Of a DNA stretch of 12,759 bases, positions 6,020-12,759 are shown one piece after another. Origin of the DNA: DASQDT01 sp036380435 (GTDB lineage: Bacteria; Acidobacteriota; Blastocatellia; Pyrinomonadales; Pyrinomonadaceae). Numbering within the stretch: the first letter of the stretch is position 1; the number at the start of each line of letters is the position of its first letter. The stretch spans positions 1 to 12,759 of the forward strand of contig DASVES010000442.1 of NCBI GenBank assembly GCA_036380435.1, read 5' to 3'. The position numbers were made by a program, and so were the translations under genes. The notes beneath the pieces were generated by a model that searched no databases, had not been told where the DNA came from, and saw nothing but the letters and a program-made list of their open reading frames with translations.

Positions 6020-8848
6020 ATGCTCCACCTTCTTCGCTCCGTCAAGTTTCGCGCCAGAAAGTCGGCCGGCTTCGCGCTGGCCTGGTTGTTGATCCTCTCG
6101 GCCCTGCCCGTCGCTCCGGGCGCCGCGGCGCGCACGCCGAAGCCGGGCGCTGGCGCGCAAGACCCCGCGCCGGCCCAGCAGATACCCGTCATCGCGCCGG
6201 GCAGCGCCTACCGGCAGGCCAACCTCGTCTCCGACGTGCCCGGCCTCGCCTTCGTCCTCGACCCGCTGCTCGTCAACCCGTGGGGCATCTCGCTGACCGC
6301 GACCAGCCCCTTCTGGGTCGCCAACAACGGGACGAGCACGACGCAGCTCATCCGCGGCGACGTGGGCGGCGCGCCCGTCGTCCTCAACCCTAGCCCGCAG
6401 ACGATCACCATCCCGGGCGGGCTGCCGACGGGGACGGTCGCCAACGGTGTGGCGACGGAATTCGTCCTCCCCGGCGCGTGCGCCAGCGCGCCGTGCGGGG
6501 CGAACTTCCTCTTCGCCTCCATCACGGGCAACATCACGGGCTGGGACCCCAACGCCCCGGCCGCCGGCTCGACCACCGCCGTCATCGCGGCGAGCCACCC
6601 CGGCCACGTCTACACCGGCCTCGCCATCGCCAACAACGGCTCGGGGAACTTCCTCTACGCCGCCGACTTCGCCAACGGCAGGATCGACGTTTTCAACTCA
6701 AGCTTCGCCCTCCAGCCCGCGGCCAGCTTCCCCTTCGCCGACCCGACCATCCCGACGACGATGGGGAACACCTACCACCCCTTCAACATTCAGGCCATCG
6801 GCAGTTCGCTCTACGTCGCCTACGCGAAGGTCGGGCCGGGCGGCCTCGACGTGGAGGGCGTCGGCAACGGCTTCGTCCGCCGCTTCAACGCCAACGGCGT
6901 GCGCGACCTGACCTTCGGCATCAACAACGGCGCGCTCAACTCGCCGTGGGGCATCACGCAGGCTCCCGCCACCTTCGGCATCTTTGGCGGCGCCCTGCTC
7001 GTCGGCAACTTCGGCCGCGGCAACCCGAGCATCCACGCCTACAACCCGACGACCGGCGCCTTCCTCGGCACGCTTCAGGATGAGAGCGGCAACGGCATCG
7101 TGATTGACGAGCTGTGGGACCTCAAGTTTGGCAACGGCGGCGCGGGCGGCGACCCCAACACGCTCTACTTCGCCGCCGGCATCGGCCATGAGGAGCACGG
7201 CCTCTTCGGCTCCCTCAAGCCGACCACGGCCTCGGCCACTTCGCTCATCCAGTTCAGCACGGACGACTACGCCATCAGCGAAAACTCCGGCCACATCGAC
7301 ATCACCGTGACGCGCAACGGCGACGTCTCCGGCTCGGCCACCATCAACTACAACACCTTCGACGAGTCGCAGCCCGGCCACGCCTCGCAGAAGTCGGACT
7401 ACGAGATCGCCCTCGGCACGCTCCACTTCGCCCCCGGCGAGACCTCGAAGACCTTCCGCATCCTGATCGTGGACGACAAAGACTTCGCGCCTTTCCCCGG
7501 TGGGAATGAGGGCAACGAGGTGGTCAGCCTCGCCCTCTCGAACCCGACCGGCGCGGGCGTCGGCCTCGGCAGCCCGAACGTGGTGGAGTTGACGATAATC
7601 GACGATGACGCGTTGCTGCCGACGACGAATCCCATCGACGACGCGACCTTCTTCGTCCGCCAGCACTACCTCGACTTCCTCAACCGCGAGCCTGACCCCG
7701 CCGGCCTCGCCTTCTGGGTGAACCAGATCACCTCGTGCGGCGCCGATGCGGGCTGCCGCGAGATTCGGCGCATCAACGTCAGCGCGGCCTTCTTCCTCTC
7801 CAGCGAGTTCCAGGAGACGGGCCTCCTCGTCCAAAACGCGCACCGCGCCGCCTTCGGCACTCGCCCGCTCTACGGGACGTTCATGCGCGACGCGCAGGCC
7901 GTCAGCCGCGGCGTCATCATCGGCCAGCCCGGCGCGCTCGAACAGCTTGAGGCCAACAAACAGGCTTACTTCAACGAGCTCGTCACACGCCCCGAATTCG
8001 TCACGAAATACCCGGCGTCGCTGACGAACGAGCAGTACGTTGACAACCTGCTCGCCTCGGCGGGGCTTTCGCCCAGTAACTTCGTCGTCAACCTCACGAA
8101 CGCGCAGGAAAATCCGCCGGCCAACCCCACCACCTCGACGGGCGCCTTCCGGCCGAGGTCCTTCGGCACGGCGACCTTCAGCTTCAACAACGCACAGACG
8201 GCCCTGACGGTTACGGCCACGGTCAATAACATCGACTTCACCGGCACGCAGACGGCCGACAATAACGACAACCTGACGAACGCACACATCCATGCCAGTG
8301 CGACCGTCACGCCGACCACCAACGGCGGCGTCGTCTGGGGCTTCATCGGCACCCCGTTCAACGACAACAACCCGAACGACGCGGTGGTGACGCCGTTTGG
8401 CTCCGGGGTCGGGGGTGCCTTTAGCGGCAAGTGGGACGCGCCCGAGGGCAACAACACGACGCTGGCCGCCCAGCTCGCGAACCTCCTGGAGGGTCGCGCC
8501 TACATCAACTTCCACACCGTCCAGTTCGCCGGTGGCGAGATCCGCGGCAACTTCCCGGCGATGACCCAGTTGAAGGCCGCACTCCTGGCGGGCCTGACCG
8601 CCGGGACCGATACGCGCGCCACGGTGCTGCGGAAGGTGGCCGAGAACGAGTATCTGAGGCAGAGGGAGCTAAACGCGGCCTTCGTCCAGATGCAGTACTT
8701 CGGCTACCTGCGCCGCGACCCGGACACGGCCGGCTTCAACTTCTGGCTGGACAAGCTCAACAGCTTCGGCGGCAACTTCATCGCCGCCGAGATGGTCAAG
8801 GCGTTCATCACGTCGAGCGAGTACCGCCAGCGGTTCGGCGCCAACTAG
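6020..8848 (+). CDS. Secreted multidomain protein: TIGR03118 propeller, Calx-beta, DUF4214 interrupted by CHRD
   Basis: 942 residues, exported. Residues 1-38 form a signal peptide (LAWLLILSALPVAPG core). About 63-400 is a TIGR03118-family region, a predicted beta-propeller (YRQANLVSDVPG, NPWGIS, FWVANNG, SPWGIT, HGLFG) of unknown function. About 408-529 is a Calx-beta domain (SENSGHIDITVTRNGD, SDYEIALGTLHFAPGETSKTF, ELTIIDDDA), expected to bind calcium. About 541-685 begins a DUF4214 region (FFVRQHYLDFLNREPDPAG; paired cysteines C573 and C579). About 686-846 is a CHRD domain (NAQENPPANPTTSTGAF, HIHA, AYINFHTVQFAGGEIRGNF). About 847-940 resumes DUF4214 (TRATVLRKVAENEYLRQ, MQYFGYLRRDPDTAGFNFW, AAEMVKAFI). 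The CHRD looks inserted inside the DUF4214 region. All recognised domains are of adhesion or extracellular type; no catalytic motif is evident. A surface or matrix role is inferred. Confidence 0.92.
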   Translation: MLHLLRSVKFRARKSAGFALAWLLILSALPVAPGAAARTPKPGAGAQDPAPAQQIPVIAPGSAYRQANLVSDVPGLAFVLDPLLVNPWGISLTATSPFWVANNGTSTTQLIRGDVGGAPVVLNPSPQTITIPGGLPTGTVANGVATEFVLPGACASAPCGANFLFASITGNITGWDPNAPAAGSTTAVIAASHPGHVYTGLAIANNGSGNFLYAADFANGRIDVFNSSFALQPAASFPFADPTIPTTMGNTYHPFNIQAIGSSLYVAYAKVGPGGLDVEGVGNGFVRRFNANGVRDLTFGINNGALNSPWGITQAPATFGIFGGALLVGNFGRGNPSIHAYNPTTGAFLGTLQDESGNGIVIDELWDLKFGNGGAGGDPNTLYFAAGIGHEEHGLFGSLKPTTASATSLIQFSTDDYAISENSGHIDITVTRNGDVSGSATINYNTFDESQPGHASQKSDYEIALGTLHFAPGETSKTFRILIVDDKDFAPFPGGNEGNEVVSLALSNPTGAGVGLGSPNVVELTIIDDDALLPTTNPIDDATFFVRQHYLDFLNREPDPAGLAFWVNQITSCGADAGCREIRRINVSAAFFLSSEFQETGLLVQNAHRAAFGTRPLYGTFMRDAQAVSRGVIIGQPGALEQLEANKQAYFNELVTRPEFVTKYPASLTNEQYVDNLLASAGLSPSNFVVNLTNAQENPPANPTTSTGAFRPRSFGTATFSFNNAQTALTVTATVNNIDFTGTQTADNNDNLTNAHIHASATVTPTTNGGVVWGFIGTPFNDNNPNDAVVTPFGSGVGGAFSGKWDAPEGNNTTLAAQLANLLEGRAYINFHTVQFAGGEIRGNFPAMTQLKAALLAGLTAGTDTRATVLRKVAENEYLRQRELNAAFVQMQYFGYLRRDPDTAGFNFWLDKLNSFGGNFIAAEMVKAFITSSEYRQRFGAN

Positions 8849-8850
8849 AC

Positions 8851-8866
8851 CGCCCTCGAAAGGGCG
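8851..8866 (+). terminator. Short hairpin directly after the 942-residue gene
   Basis: CGCCCT-CGAA-AGGGCG is a perfect 6-bp stem with a tetraloop, starting 2 nt after the TAG stop. No T-run follows (CATAAG), so it may protect the 3' end or act together with the next hairpin rather than terminate alone. Confidence 0.45.
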
Positions 8867-8874
8867 CATAAGCA

Positions 8875-8921
8875 GTGACGGGTGACGAGTTGAAGACGGC
8901 TTCCGGCTCGTCACCCGTCAC
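8875..8921 (+). repeat. 15-bp inverted repeat (element D), possible terminator
   Basis: Arms GTGACGGGTGACGAG (8875-8889) and CTCGTCACCCGTCAC (8907-8921) pair perfectly around a 17-nt loop and are followed by T-rich GTTTGATTT. It could be an intrinsic terminator of the preceding gene. It lies immediately before the start of the dioxygenase gene, so it may also affect that gene's translation. The arm itself contains a repeated GTGACG/GTGACGAG half, in the style of the other palindromes here. Confidence 0.6.
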
Positions 8922-8923
8922 GT

Positions 8924-9811
8924 TTGATTTCCGTGATTAAAGACCTGTCGACACATCACGGCCCCCTGACAGACCTCTTCGGCGCGGCCACGACGAGCGC
9001 GGAATGGGACGCGTGCCGGCTGACGCGGGAGCAGTTGGAGTTCTTCGACGAGCACGGCTACGTGGCGGGCGTGCGCGTGTTCGACGAGACGCAGTTGGAA
9101 GTCTTGCGCGCGGAGCTGGCTAGCTTGGCCGACCCCGCACACCCCGGCCACGAACTCTTTTACGAGTTTCACTCGAACGAATCGGAAGACCCGGCGCGCG
9201 TGCTCTTCCACGCCCTCGGCGCGTGGCGCGTGGCGCCCGCCTTCCACGACCTGCTCTGGAATCCACGCTTCCTGCGGCCGGCCGCGCAACTCCTCGGCGG
9301 CCCCGTGCGCTTCTGGCACGACCAGCTCTTTTGCAAGCCCGCGCGCCACGGCGGCGTCGTTGCCTGGCATCAGGACTACTCCTACTGGACACGCACCACC
9401 CCGCTCGCGCACCTCACCTGCTGGGCCGGACTCGACGACTCGACGCTTGAGAACGGCTGCGTCCACTACGTGCCCGGCAGCCACCGCTGGCCCGACCTCC
9501 CCATCACTGGACTCGCCGGTGACATGGACTCGATCCTGTCCGTGCTCGAAGCGGAGCTGCGCGAAAAGTTTCGGCCCGTGGCGATTGAACTCAAGGCGGG
9601 CGAGGCGTCCTTCCACCACCCGCGGATGCTCCACGGCTCCTACGAGAACCGGAGCGACAAAGCGCGCCGCGCCACGGTCGTCAACGTCTTTCGCGACGGC
9701 GTGCGCTCCGCCTCCGACGCGCCCCCGCTCGCCGGCGTGCCTCCCATCCCGAAGGGCGAACCGATGGGCGGACAGTTCTTCCCGCTGTTGTTCGACGCGC
9801 GCGCCGAGTAA
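8924..9811 (+). CDS. Phytanoyl-CoA dioxygenase (PhyH) family protein
   Basis: 295 residues, an Fe(II)/2-oxoglutarate-dependent oxygenase of the double-stranded beta-helix fold, normally cytosolic. The facial triad is visible: WHQD (H149, D151) and the distal H237 in HHPRMLHGSYENRS. An Arg pair at R248-R249 sits where the family binds 2-oxoglutarate. Other family marks are LTREQLEFFDEHGYV (33-47), NGCVHYVPGSHRWPD (177-191) and KAGEASFHHP (224-233). Such enzymes hydroxylate varied small molecules; the substrate cannot be read from sequence. The start is uncertain: TTG at 8924 or GTG at 8933. An in-frame TGA lies at 8891, no Shine-Dalgarno site is seen, and the start falls 2 nt after hairpin D. 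The stop codon overlaps the first bases of repeat C2. The gene is convergent with the glycoside hydrolase gene. Confidence 0.9.
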   Translation: MISVIKDLSTHHGPLTDLFGAATTSAEWDACRLTREQLEFFDEHGYVAGVRVFDETQLEVLRAELASLADPAHPGHELFYEFHSNESEDPARVLFHALGAWRVAPAFHDLLWNPRFLRPAAQLLGGPVRFWHDQLFCKPARHGGVVAWHQDYSYWTRTTPLAHLTCWAGLDDSTLENGCVHYVPGSHRWPDLPITGLAGDMDSILSVLEAELREKFRPVAIELKAGEASFHHPRMLHGSYENRSDKARRATVVNVFRDGVRSASDAPPLAGVPPIPKGEPMGGQFFPLLFDARAE

Positions 9812-10004
9812 GGCAAAAGTAAAAAGGCAAAAGGCAAAAGTGACATAGCCGAAGCACGGGCGTCAGCGAGCCGCCGGAGGCGGCGGCAGCAGTGTTGCCC
9901 ACGGCGCAAGCCGTGGGTTAACCGTCAACAAAAATCAAAGCCCCGGAGGGGCGAAAGAAATTATGAGGCGTCAACCTCAAATATCTTTCGCCCCTCCGGG
10001 GCTT
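9810..10004. repeat. Composite repeat family C, copy 2; likely bidirectional terminator between convergent genes
   Basis: An A-rich tract (AAAAGTAAAAAGGCAAAAGG) starts within the dioxygenase stop codon. Next come GAGCCGCCGGAGGCGGC, then CCCACGGCGCAAGCCGTGGG, then a hairpin with perfect 21-bp arms 9938-9958 and 9984-10004 (AAGCCCCGGAGGGGCGAAAG core), with an inner TGAGG/CCTCA stem. Module order and most bases match the left half of copy 1 at 5253-5453, but the mirrored outer right arm is absent. It ends 17 nt before the glycoside hydrolase stop codon, so the hairpin could end transcription from both sides. Confidence 0.85.
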
Positions 10005-10021
10005 CCTTAGCCTGCCCGCCG

Positions 10022-12385
10022 CTAATTCTTCCCGCGGTCGTGCAGGACGACGACATCGGCGGTGGCCGTGGTGGTGTGGCCGGCCGCGTCCGTGAGCGTC
10101 GCCGTGATGCGGTAGAGCCGTCCGTCCGTGTCGCCGCCGTTGCGCTGCGCCTCGACGTCGAGCGAGTCGGCCCAGGAGGCGGAAGCGCCCGAGAGCGTGC
10201 GCGCGGGGATGGAGAGCGGCGCGCCGTACTCGTCCGTGACGACGTAGGTCACGCCCGCGAGGCCCGACACCGCGTCCGCGCCCTGGCCGCTGAGGGTAAC
10301 GTTGACGGTGCGCCCGTCCGGCGGCCAAATCTCCGACGGGTCGGCCGAGAGCGTAATGGTCGGGGCCGACTTGTCGAGCTTGACGGTGAGTGTGCGCGCC
10401 GCCTCGACGTTGCCCGCGCGGTCGGTCGAGCGATAGAGGACGGTCGTCACGCCCTCGGCCGAGATGGTGAAGCCGCCCGCCGGGTAGGGCGTCCACGTCA
10501 CGCCGCCGTCGGTCGAGTACTCGGTCGCGGCGACGCCGGAGCACTCGTCCGTCCCGTCGAGCGTGACGGCCACGTCGGAGACGTACCAGCCGTTCGCGCC
10601 GTCGGGCGCGGCGGGGCTGAGTGTGGCGGTCGTCTCGGGCGCGGTCGTCTCGGGCGCGAGGTCGGCGGTCGTCACCGAGCCGGCTGAAACATTCGCCACA
10701 CACGAGTAGACGGTGTCGGCGCCGAGCACGGCCTTGACGAGATACTGACCGGGCGCGAGGTCTACGCCGCCGTAGAAGCCGCCGCCGTCGGTGGCGGTCG
10801 TGCGCGCGGCGTGCGTCGCGAGGTCTTCAATCGTCACGTCGGCCGTGTCGAGGATGGACGAGTCGGCGCGCCGGGCGAATCCCTTCAGGTGGCCCTTCGT
10901 CGGGTTGGCCTTCCACTGGAAGACCGGAATCGTCGCCGCCTCCGAGAAGATAGCCGTGGGGTTCAACGTCTGATCTTCATACTGCGTCAGGCCGTTGACT
11001 GACTTGCCGGTTGTCAGCCCCGAAGCGAATTCGGCGAAGGGGCGCGCGGGCGTGTTCTGCCCCGGCGGCAGGGAGTGCGGGTTGGCCGTGACGGCGATGT
11101 TCGAGGTGGCCATCGAGAAGTAGATGATGCCGGCGCCGCTCGCGCCAGCGGCCGAGGGCGCGAGCGCGCGGCGCGTCTGCCGGAGCGTGCCCTCGACGGA
11201 GTTGAGGAAGGCGCCCTGTCCGATGACGCCGGCGCGGTCGTACTGGTGGTTCTTCGTCCACTCGGCCCACTGGTCGAACTGCGTGATTTGCGCCGCGACG
11301 TTCTCGCGCTTGTAGTCCATCGGCATCGCGATGTCGAGGATGCCCTCCTGCGTCCACGCGCGCCAGTCCTGATAGACGCGCCAATAGGCTTCGGCCGAGT
11401 TCCACTGCGCCTCGGTCACGGGGCCGCCGCCGAAGGCGATGAGCGCGGCGGAAATCTTGATCTGCGGTTTGACGGCGACGGCGTTGAGATAGACGCGCCG
11501 GACGAGGTTTGTGACCTGATCGCGACGCCACTGCGCCCAGAGCGAATTGCCGGCCGCGGGCGGCGGCGAGCCGACGGCGATACCGTGGCGGAGCTGGAAA
11601 CGTTCGACGCTCGTCGGGTTATAGCCGATGTTGGCGCCGGTCGTGGGCGTCTGCCCCGCGACTCCGAGTTCCGGGTAGCGGATGCGGTCGAGGTGCAGGC
11701 CGTCGATGTTGTAACTGTTGACGAGGTGCGTGAGCACGTCGGCGTAGTAAGCGGCCGCCGCCGGGTGGCCGAGGTCGATCCAGAAGTCGGCGCCGATGCG
11801 GTGGCCCTGGAAGGTGATGGCGCCGCCCGGCGTGCCGTCGGGGAGCAGCGTGCGCGTCAGCCAGTTGTTCGGCCCCGGCACGATCTGCTGCGTCGAGGAG
11901 TTGTAGCCGCCATGGAGGTTGAAGACGTGGTTCGGGTTGGTCGGCGGCCCGAGCGTCGCCGACGGCGCGAAGTTCGGGTTCTTGTTCCAGACCGCGCCGA
12001 CGATGACGAAGGCATGCACCTCGATGCCTTCGGCGTGGGCCGTGTCGATGATGTCCTGAAGCGCGTCGAAGCCGGGGGCGATGGGCGTGAAGTCGGGCGG
12101 CGGCTCCTGCTGCGAGTTCAAGTACCACGCGTCGCCGCGACGGCGCACCTGCGCGAAGATGGCGTTGGCACGGGCGGCCTTTGCGTTGTTGACGACCGCC
12201 AGCACGTCGTTGTGGTTGTTGAGCGTGGTGTTGAAAGTGTCAACCCAGAAGGCGCGGTACTCGCTGCGCGGCTGCGCCTGCGCGAGCGGCGACGCGGCGA
12301 CGCCGTAGAGCGCGGCCAGCAGCAGCATCAGGCACGCAAGCCGAAGCGCACGCGCGCCGACGCGAGGGAATTCGGGACGAAACAT
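10022..12385 (-). CDS. Secreted family-10-like (GHL10/DUF187) glycoside hydrolase with C-terminal beta domains
   Basis: 787 residues. The signal peptide spans about 1-37 (LACLMLLLAALYGVAASPLAQA|Q). Residues 42-430 form a TIM-barrel of the GHL10/DUF187 family (PF02638; YngK-like): SEYRAFWVDTF (41-51), FAQVRRRGDAWY (77-88), GIEVHAFVIVG (120-130), FWIDLGHP (201-208), IDGLHLDRIRYP (227-238, acidic D228 and D233 in the usual catalytic region), ISAAL and MPMDY (354-358). About 497-577 is a carboxypeptidase-regulatory-like beta sandwich. About 586-670 is an Ig-like module (GWYVSDVAVTLDGTDE, EYSTDGG, DRAGNVE). About 674-781 is another beta domain beginning ADPSEIWPPDG. Extracellular polysaccharide degradation is expected from the family; substrate unknown. 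The ATG at 12385 has AAGGAG 11 nt upstream. Transcription is convergent with the dioxygenase gene. Confidence 0.92.
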   Translation of the reverse strand: MFRPEFPRVGARALRLACLMLLLAALYGVAASPLAQAQPRSEYRAFWVDTFNTTLNNHNDVLAVVNNAKAARANAIFAQVRRRGDAWYLNSQQEPPPDFTPIAPGFDALQDIIDTAHAEGIEVHAFVIVGAVWNKNPNFAPSATLGPPTNPNHVFNLHGGYNSSTQQIVPGPNNWLTRTLLPDGTPGGAITFQGHRIGADFWIDLGHPAAAAYYADVLTHLVNSYNIDGLHLDRIRYPELGVAGQTPTTGANIGYNPTSVERFQLRHGIAVGSPPPAAGNSLWAQWRRDQVTNLVRRVYLNAVAVKPQIKISAALIAFGGGPVTEAQWNSAEAYWRVYQDWRAWTQEGILDIAMPMDYKRENVAAQITQFDQWAEWTKNHQYDRAGVIGQGAFLNSVEGTLRQTRRALAPSAAGASGAGIIYFSMATSNIAVTANPHSLPPGQNTPARPFAEFASGLTTGKSVNGLTQYEDQTLNPTAIFSEAATIPVFQWKANPTKGHLKGFARRADSSILDTADVTIEDLATHAARTTATDGGGFYGGVDLAPGQYLVKAVLGADTVYSCVANVSAGSVTTADLAPETTAPETTATLSPAAPDGANGWYVSDVAVTLDGTDECSGVAATEYSTDGGVTWTPYPAGGFTISAEGVTTVLYRSTDRAGNVEAARTLTVKLDKSAPTITLSADPSEIWPPDGRTVNVTLSGQGADAVSGLAGVTYVVTDEYGAPLSIPARTLSGASASWADSLDVEAQRNGGDTDGRLYRITATLTDAAGHTTTATADVVVLHDRGKN

Positions 12386-12396
12386 AGAGATTTGGT

Positions 12397-12402
12397 CTCC
12401 TT
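12397..12402 (-). promoter_or_regulatory. Shine-Dalgarno site of the glycoside hydrolase gene
   Basis: AAGGAG on the minus strand, 11 nt before the ATG, slightly wide spacing. It supports this start, which is also the one that gives a complete signal peptide. Confidence 0.7.
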
Positions 12403-12506
12403 AGAGGAAATTGCTTGAGGCTCAGACCCAAGCACGAGCAGATGGCAGAGAGGGTACGGGGCAACAGTCCGAACTACGAAGGCTAAGCCGTTCATCGTTT
12501 CGCGGG

Positions 12507-12535
12507 ACGATATGACAAAGCGCGCGCGCAGTCAA
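12507..12535 (-). promoter_or_regulatory. Sigma70-like promoter for the glycoside hydrolase gene
   Basis: On the minus strand TTGACT (12535-12530), a 17-nt spacer and TATCGT (12512-12507, 4 of 6). Transcription would begin near 12500, giving a leader of about 115 nt. Upstream lies an A/T-rich stretch (12558-12597), including GTCGATAT-T-run-ATACCGAC, an imperfect 8-bp palindrome that could be an operator or UP-like element. The hexamers and the GC-repeat spacer resemble the promoter at 5726-5754. Confidence 0.5.
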
Positions 12536-12630
12536 CGGACGCGCCGCGCGGCAGGGTCGATATTTTTTTATACCGACCATAAGAATATTTTTTAGAGTCT
12601 GTTTCAAAAGCTCAACGCCGATCACGCTTG

Positions 12631-12759
12631 TAGGGGCAGGGACAAGTCCGCTGCCCTCGCCGTCGGGAGGAATTAACATGGATAGGACAGGATGAATAGG
12701 ATAAGAAGATTTGAAATCTGAAATCAGCTCTTTCTTCATCCTGCATATCCTGCCCATCC
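12631..12759. repeat. Composite palindromic repeat, family B, copy 2 (cut by window edge)
   Basis: The leading module TAGGGGCAGGGACAAGTCC (12631-12670) aligns with 3150-3190. AATTAACATGGATAGGACAG (from 12671) forms the left arm. The right arm, CATCCTGCATATCCTGCCCA and on, reaches the last base of the window. The expected closing ATGTTAATT would lie just beyond it. The arms are less perfect than in copy 1, and the central ATTTGAAATCTGAAAT module is inverted relative to copy 1. Together with the promoter and leader it accounts for the gene-free stretch 12386-12759; an open frame across it on the minus strand (12422-12757) runs through the repeat and is not credible. Confidence 0.75.

Noticed and set aside
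5788..6393. Possible leader-encoded ORF overlapping the start of the 942-residue gene
   Set aside because: It continues far into the real gene out of frame and becomes Arg/Pro-rich. There is no Shine-Dalgarno site at its ATG and no regulatory-peptide character.
6698..8515. 605-codon open frame on the minus strand inside the 942-residue gene
   Set aside because: It is an antisense shadow of a C/G-ending-codon gene, with low-complexity Val/Arg/Glu/Gly content, no motifs and no ribosome site. The plus-strand frame has recognisable domains throughout.
11075..12418. 447-codon plus-strand open frame opposite the glycoside hydrolase
   Set aside because: Same kind of antisense shadow; Arg/Val/Asp-rich with no recognisable family.
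12422..12757. 111-codon minus-strand ORF upstream of the glycoside hydrolase
   Set aside because: Its first half is the translated hairpin of repeat B2 and the rest is promoter and leader; no homology recognised.

Overview
The window is G+C-rich bacterial DNA with mostly G/C-ending codons. It carries six complete genes, one gene cut by the left edge, one decayed gene fragment and a dense set of palindromic repeats between genes. Secreted proteins joining a TIGR03118 propeller, Calx-beta and DUF4214 domains, a DUF885 metalloprotein, and abundant composite palindromes suggest an Acidobacteriota genome, probably Blastocatellia/Pyrinomonadaceae. This is inferred from family content; no rRNA or other phylogenetic marker is present.

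Layout. 1-218 (-): N-terminus of a secreted protein of unknown function, 55 bp downstream of an ArgE-type M20 deacetylase (274-1416, -). 1492-1564: perfect palindrome. 1568-3139 (-): HutF, formimidoylglutamate deiminase. 3150-3300: composite hairpin repeat B1. 3338-5182 (-): secreted DUF885 protein with an HExxxGHH motif. 5183-6019: a divergent intergenic region holding a 224-bp nested inverted repeat (C1), a 28-codon DUF4214 remnant on the minus strand, a sigma70-like promoter and a long leader. 6020-8848 (+): 942-residue secreted multidomain protein (TIGR03118, Calx-beta, and DUF4214 interrupted by a CHRD domain). 8924-9811 (+): phytanoyl-CoA dioxygenase-family protein. 9810-10004: repeat C2, between convergent genes. 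10022-12385 (-): secreted family-10-like (GHL10/DUF187) glycoside hydrolase with C-terminal beta domains. 12386-12759: its promoter and leader, then repeat B2, cut by the window edge.

How the genes relate. HutF and the M20 enzyme are cytosolic hydrolases of modified amino acids (histidine breakdown and arginine-type metabolism). Both lack a Shine-Dalgarno site and have a TANAAT hexamer exactly 6 nt before the start codon, as expected of leaderless transcripts. The secreted proteins (DUF885, the 942-residue protein, GHL10) instead have clear Shine-Dalgarno sites. The last two also have TTGAC(A/T)-N17 promoters with long leaders. I see no defence system, phage, integrase, transposase, CRISPR array or RNA gene. 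The most unusual content is the CHRD insertion inside a DUF4214 region, the DUF4214 remnant, and palindromes sitting just after almost every stop codon.
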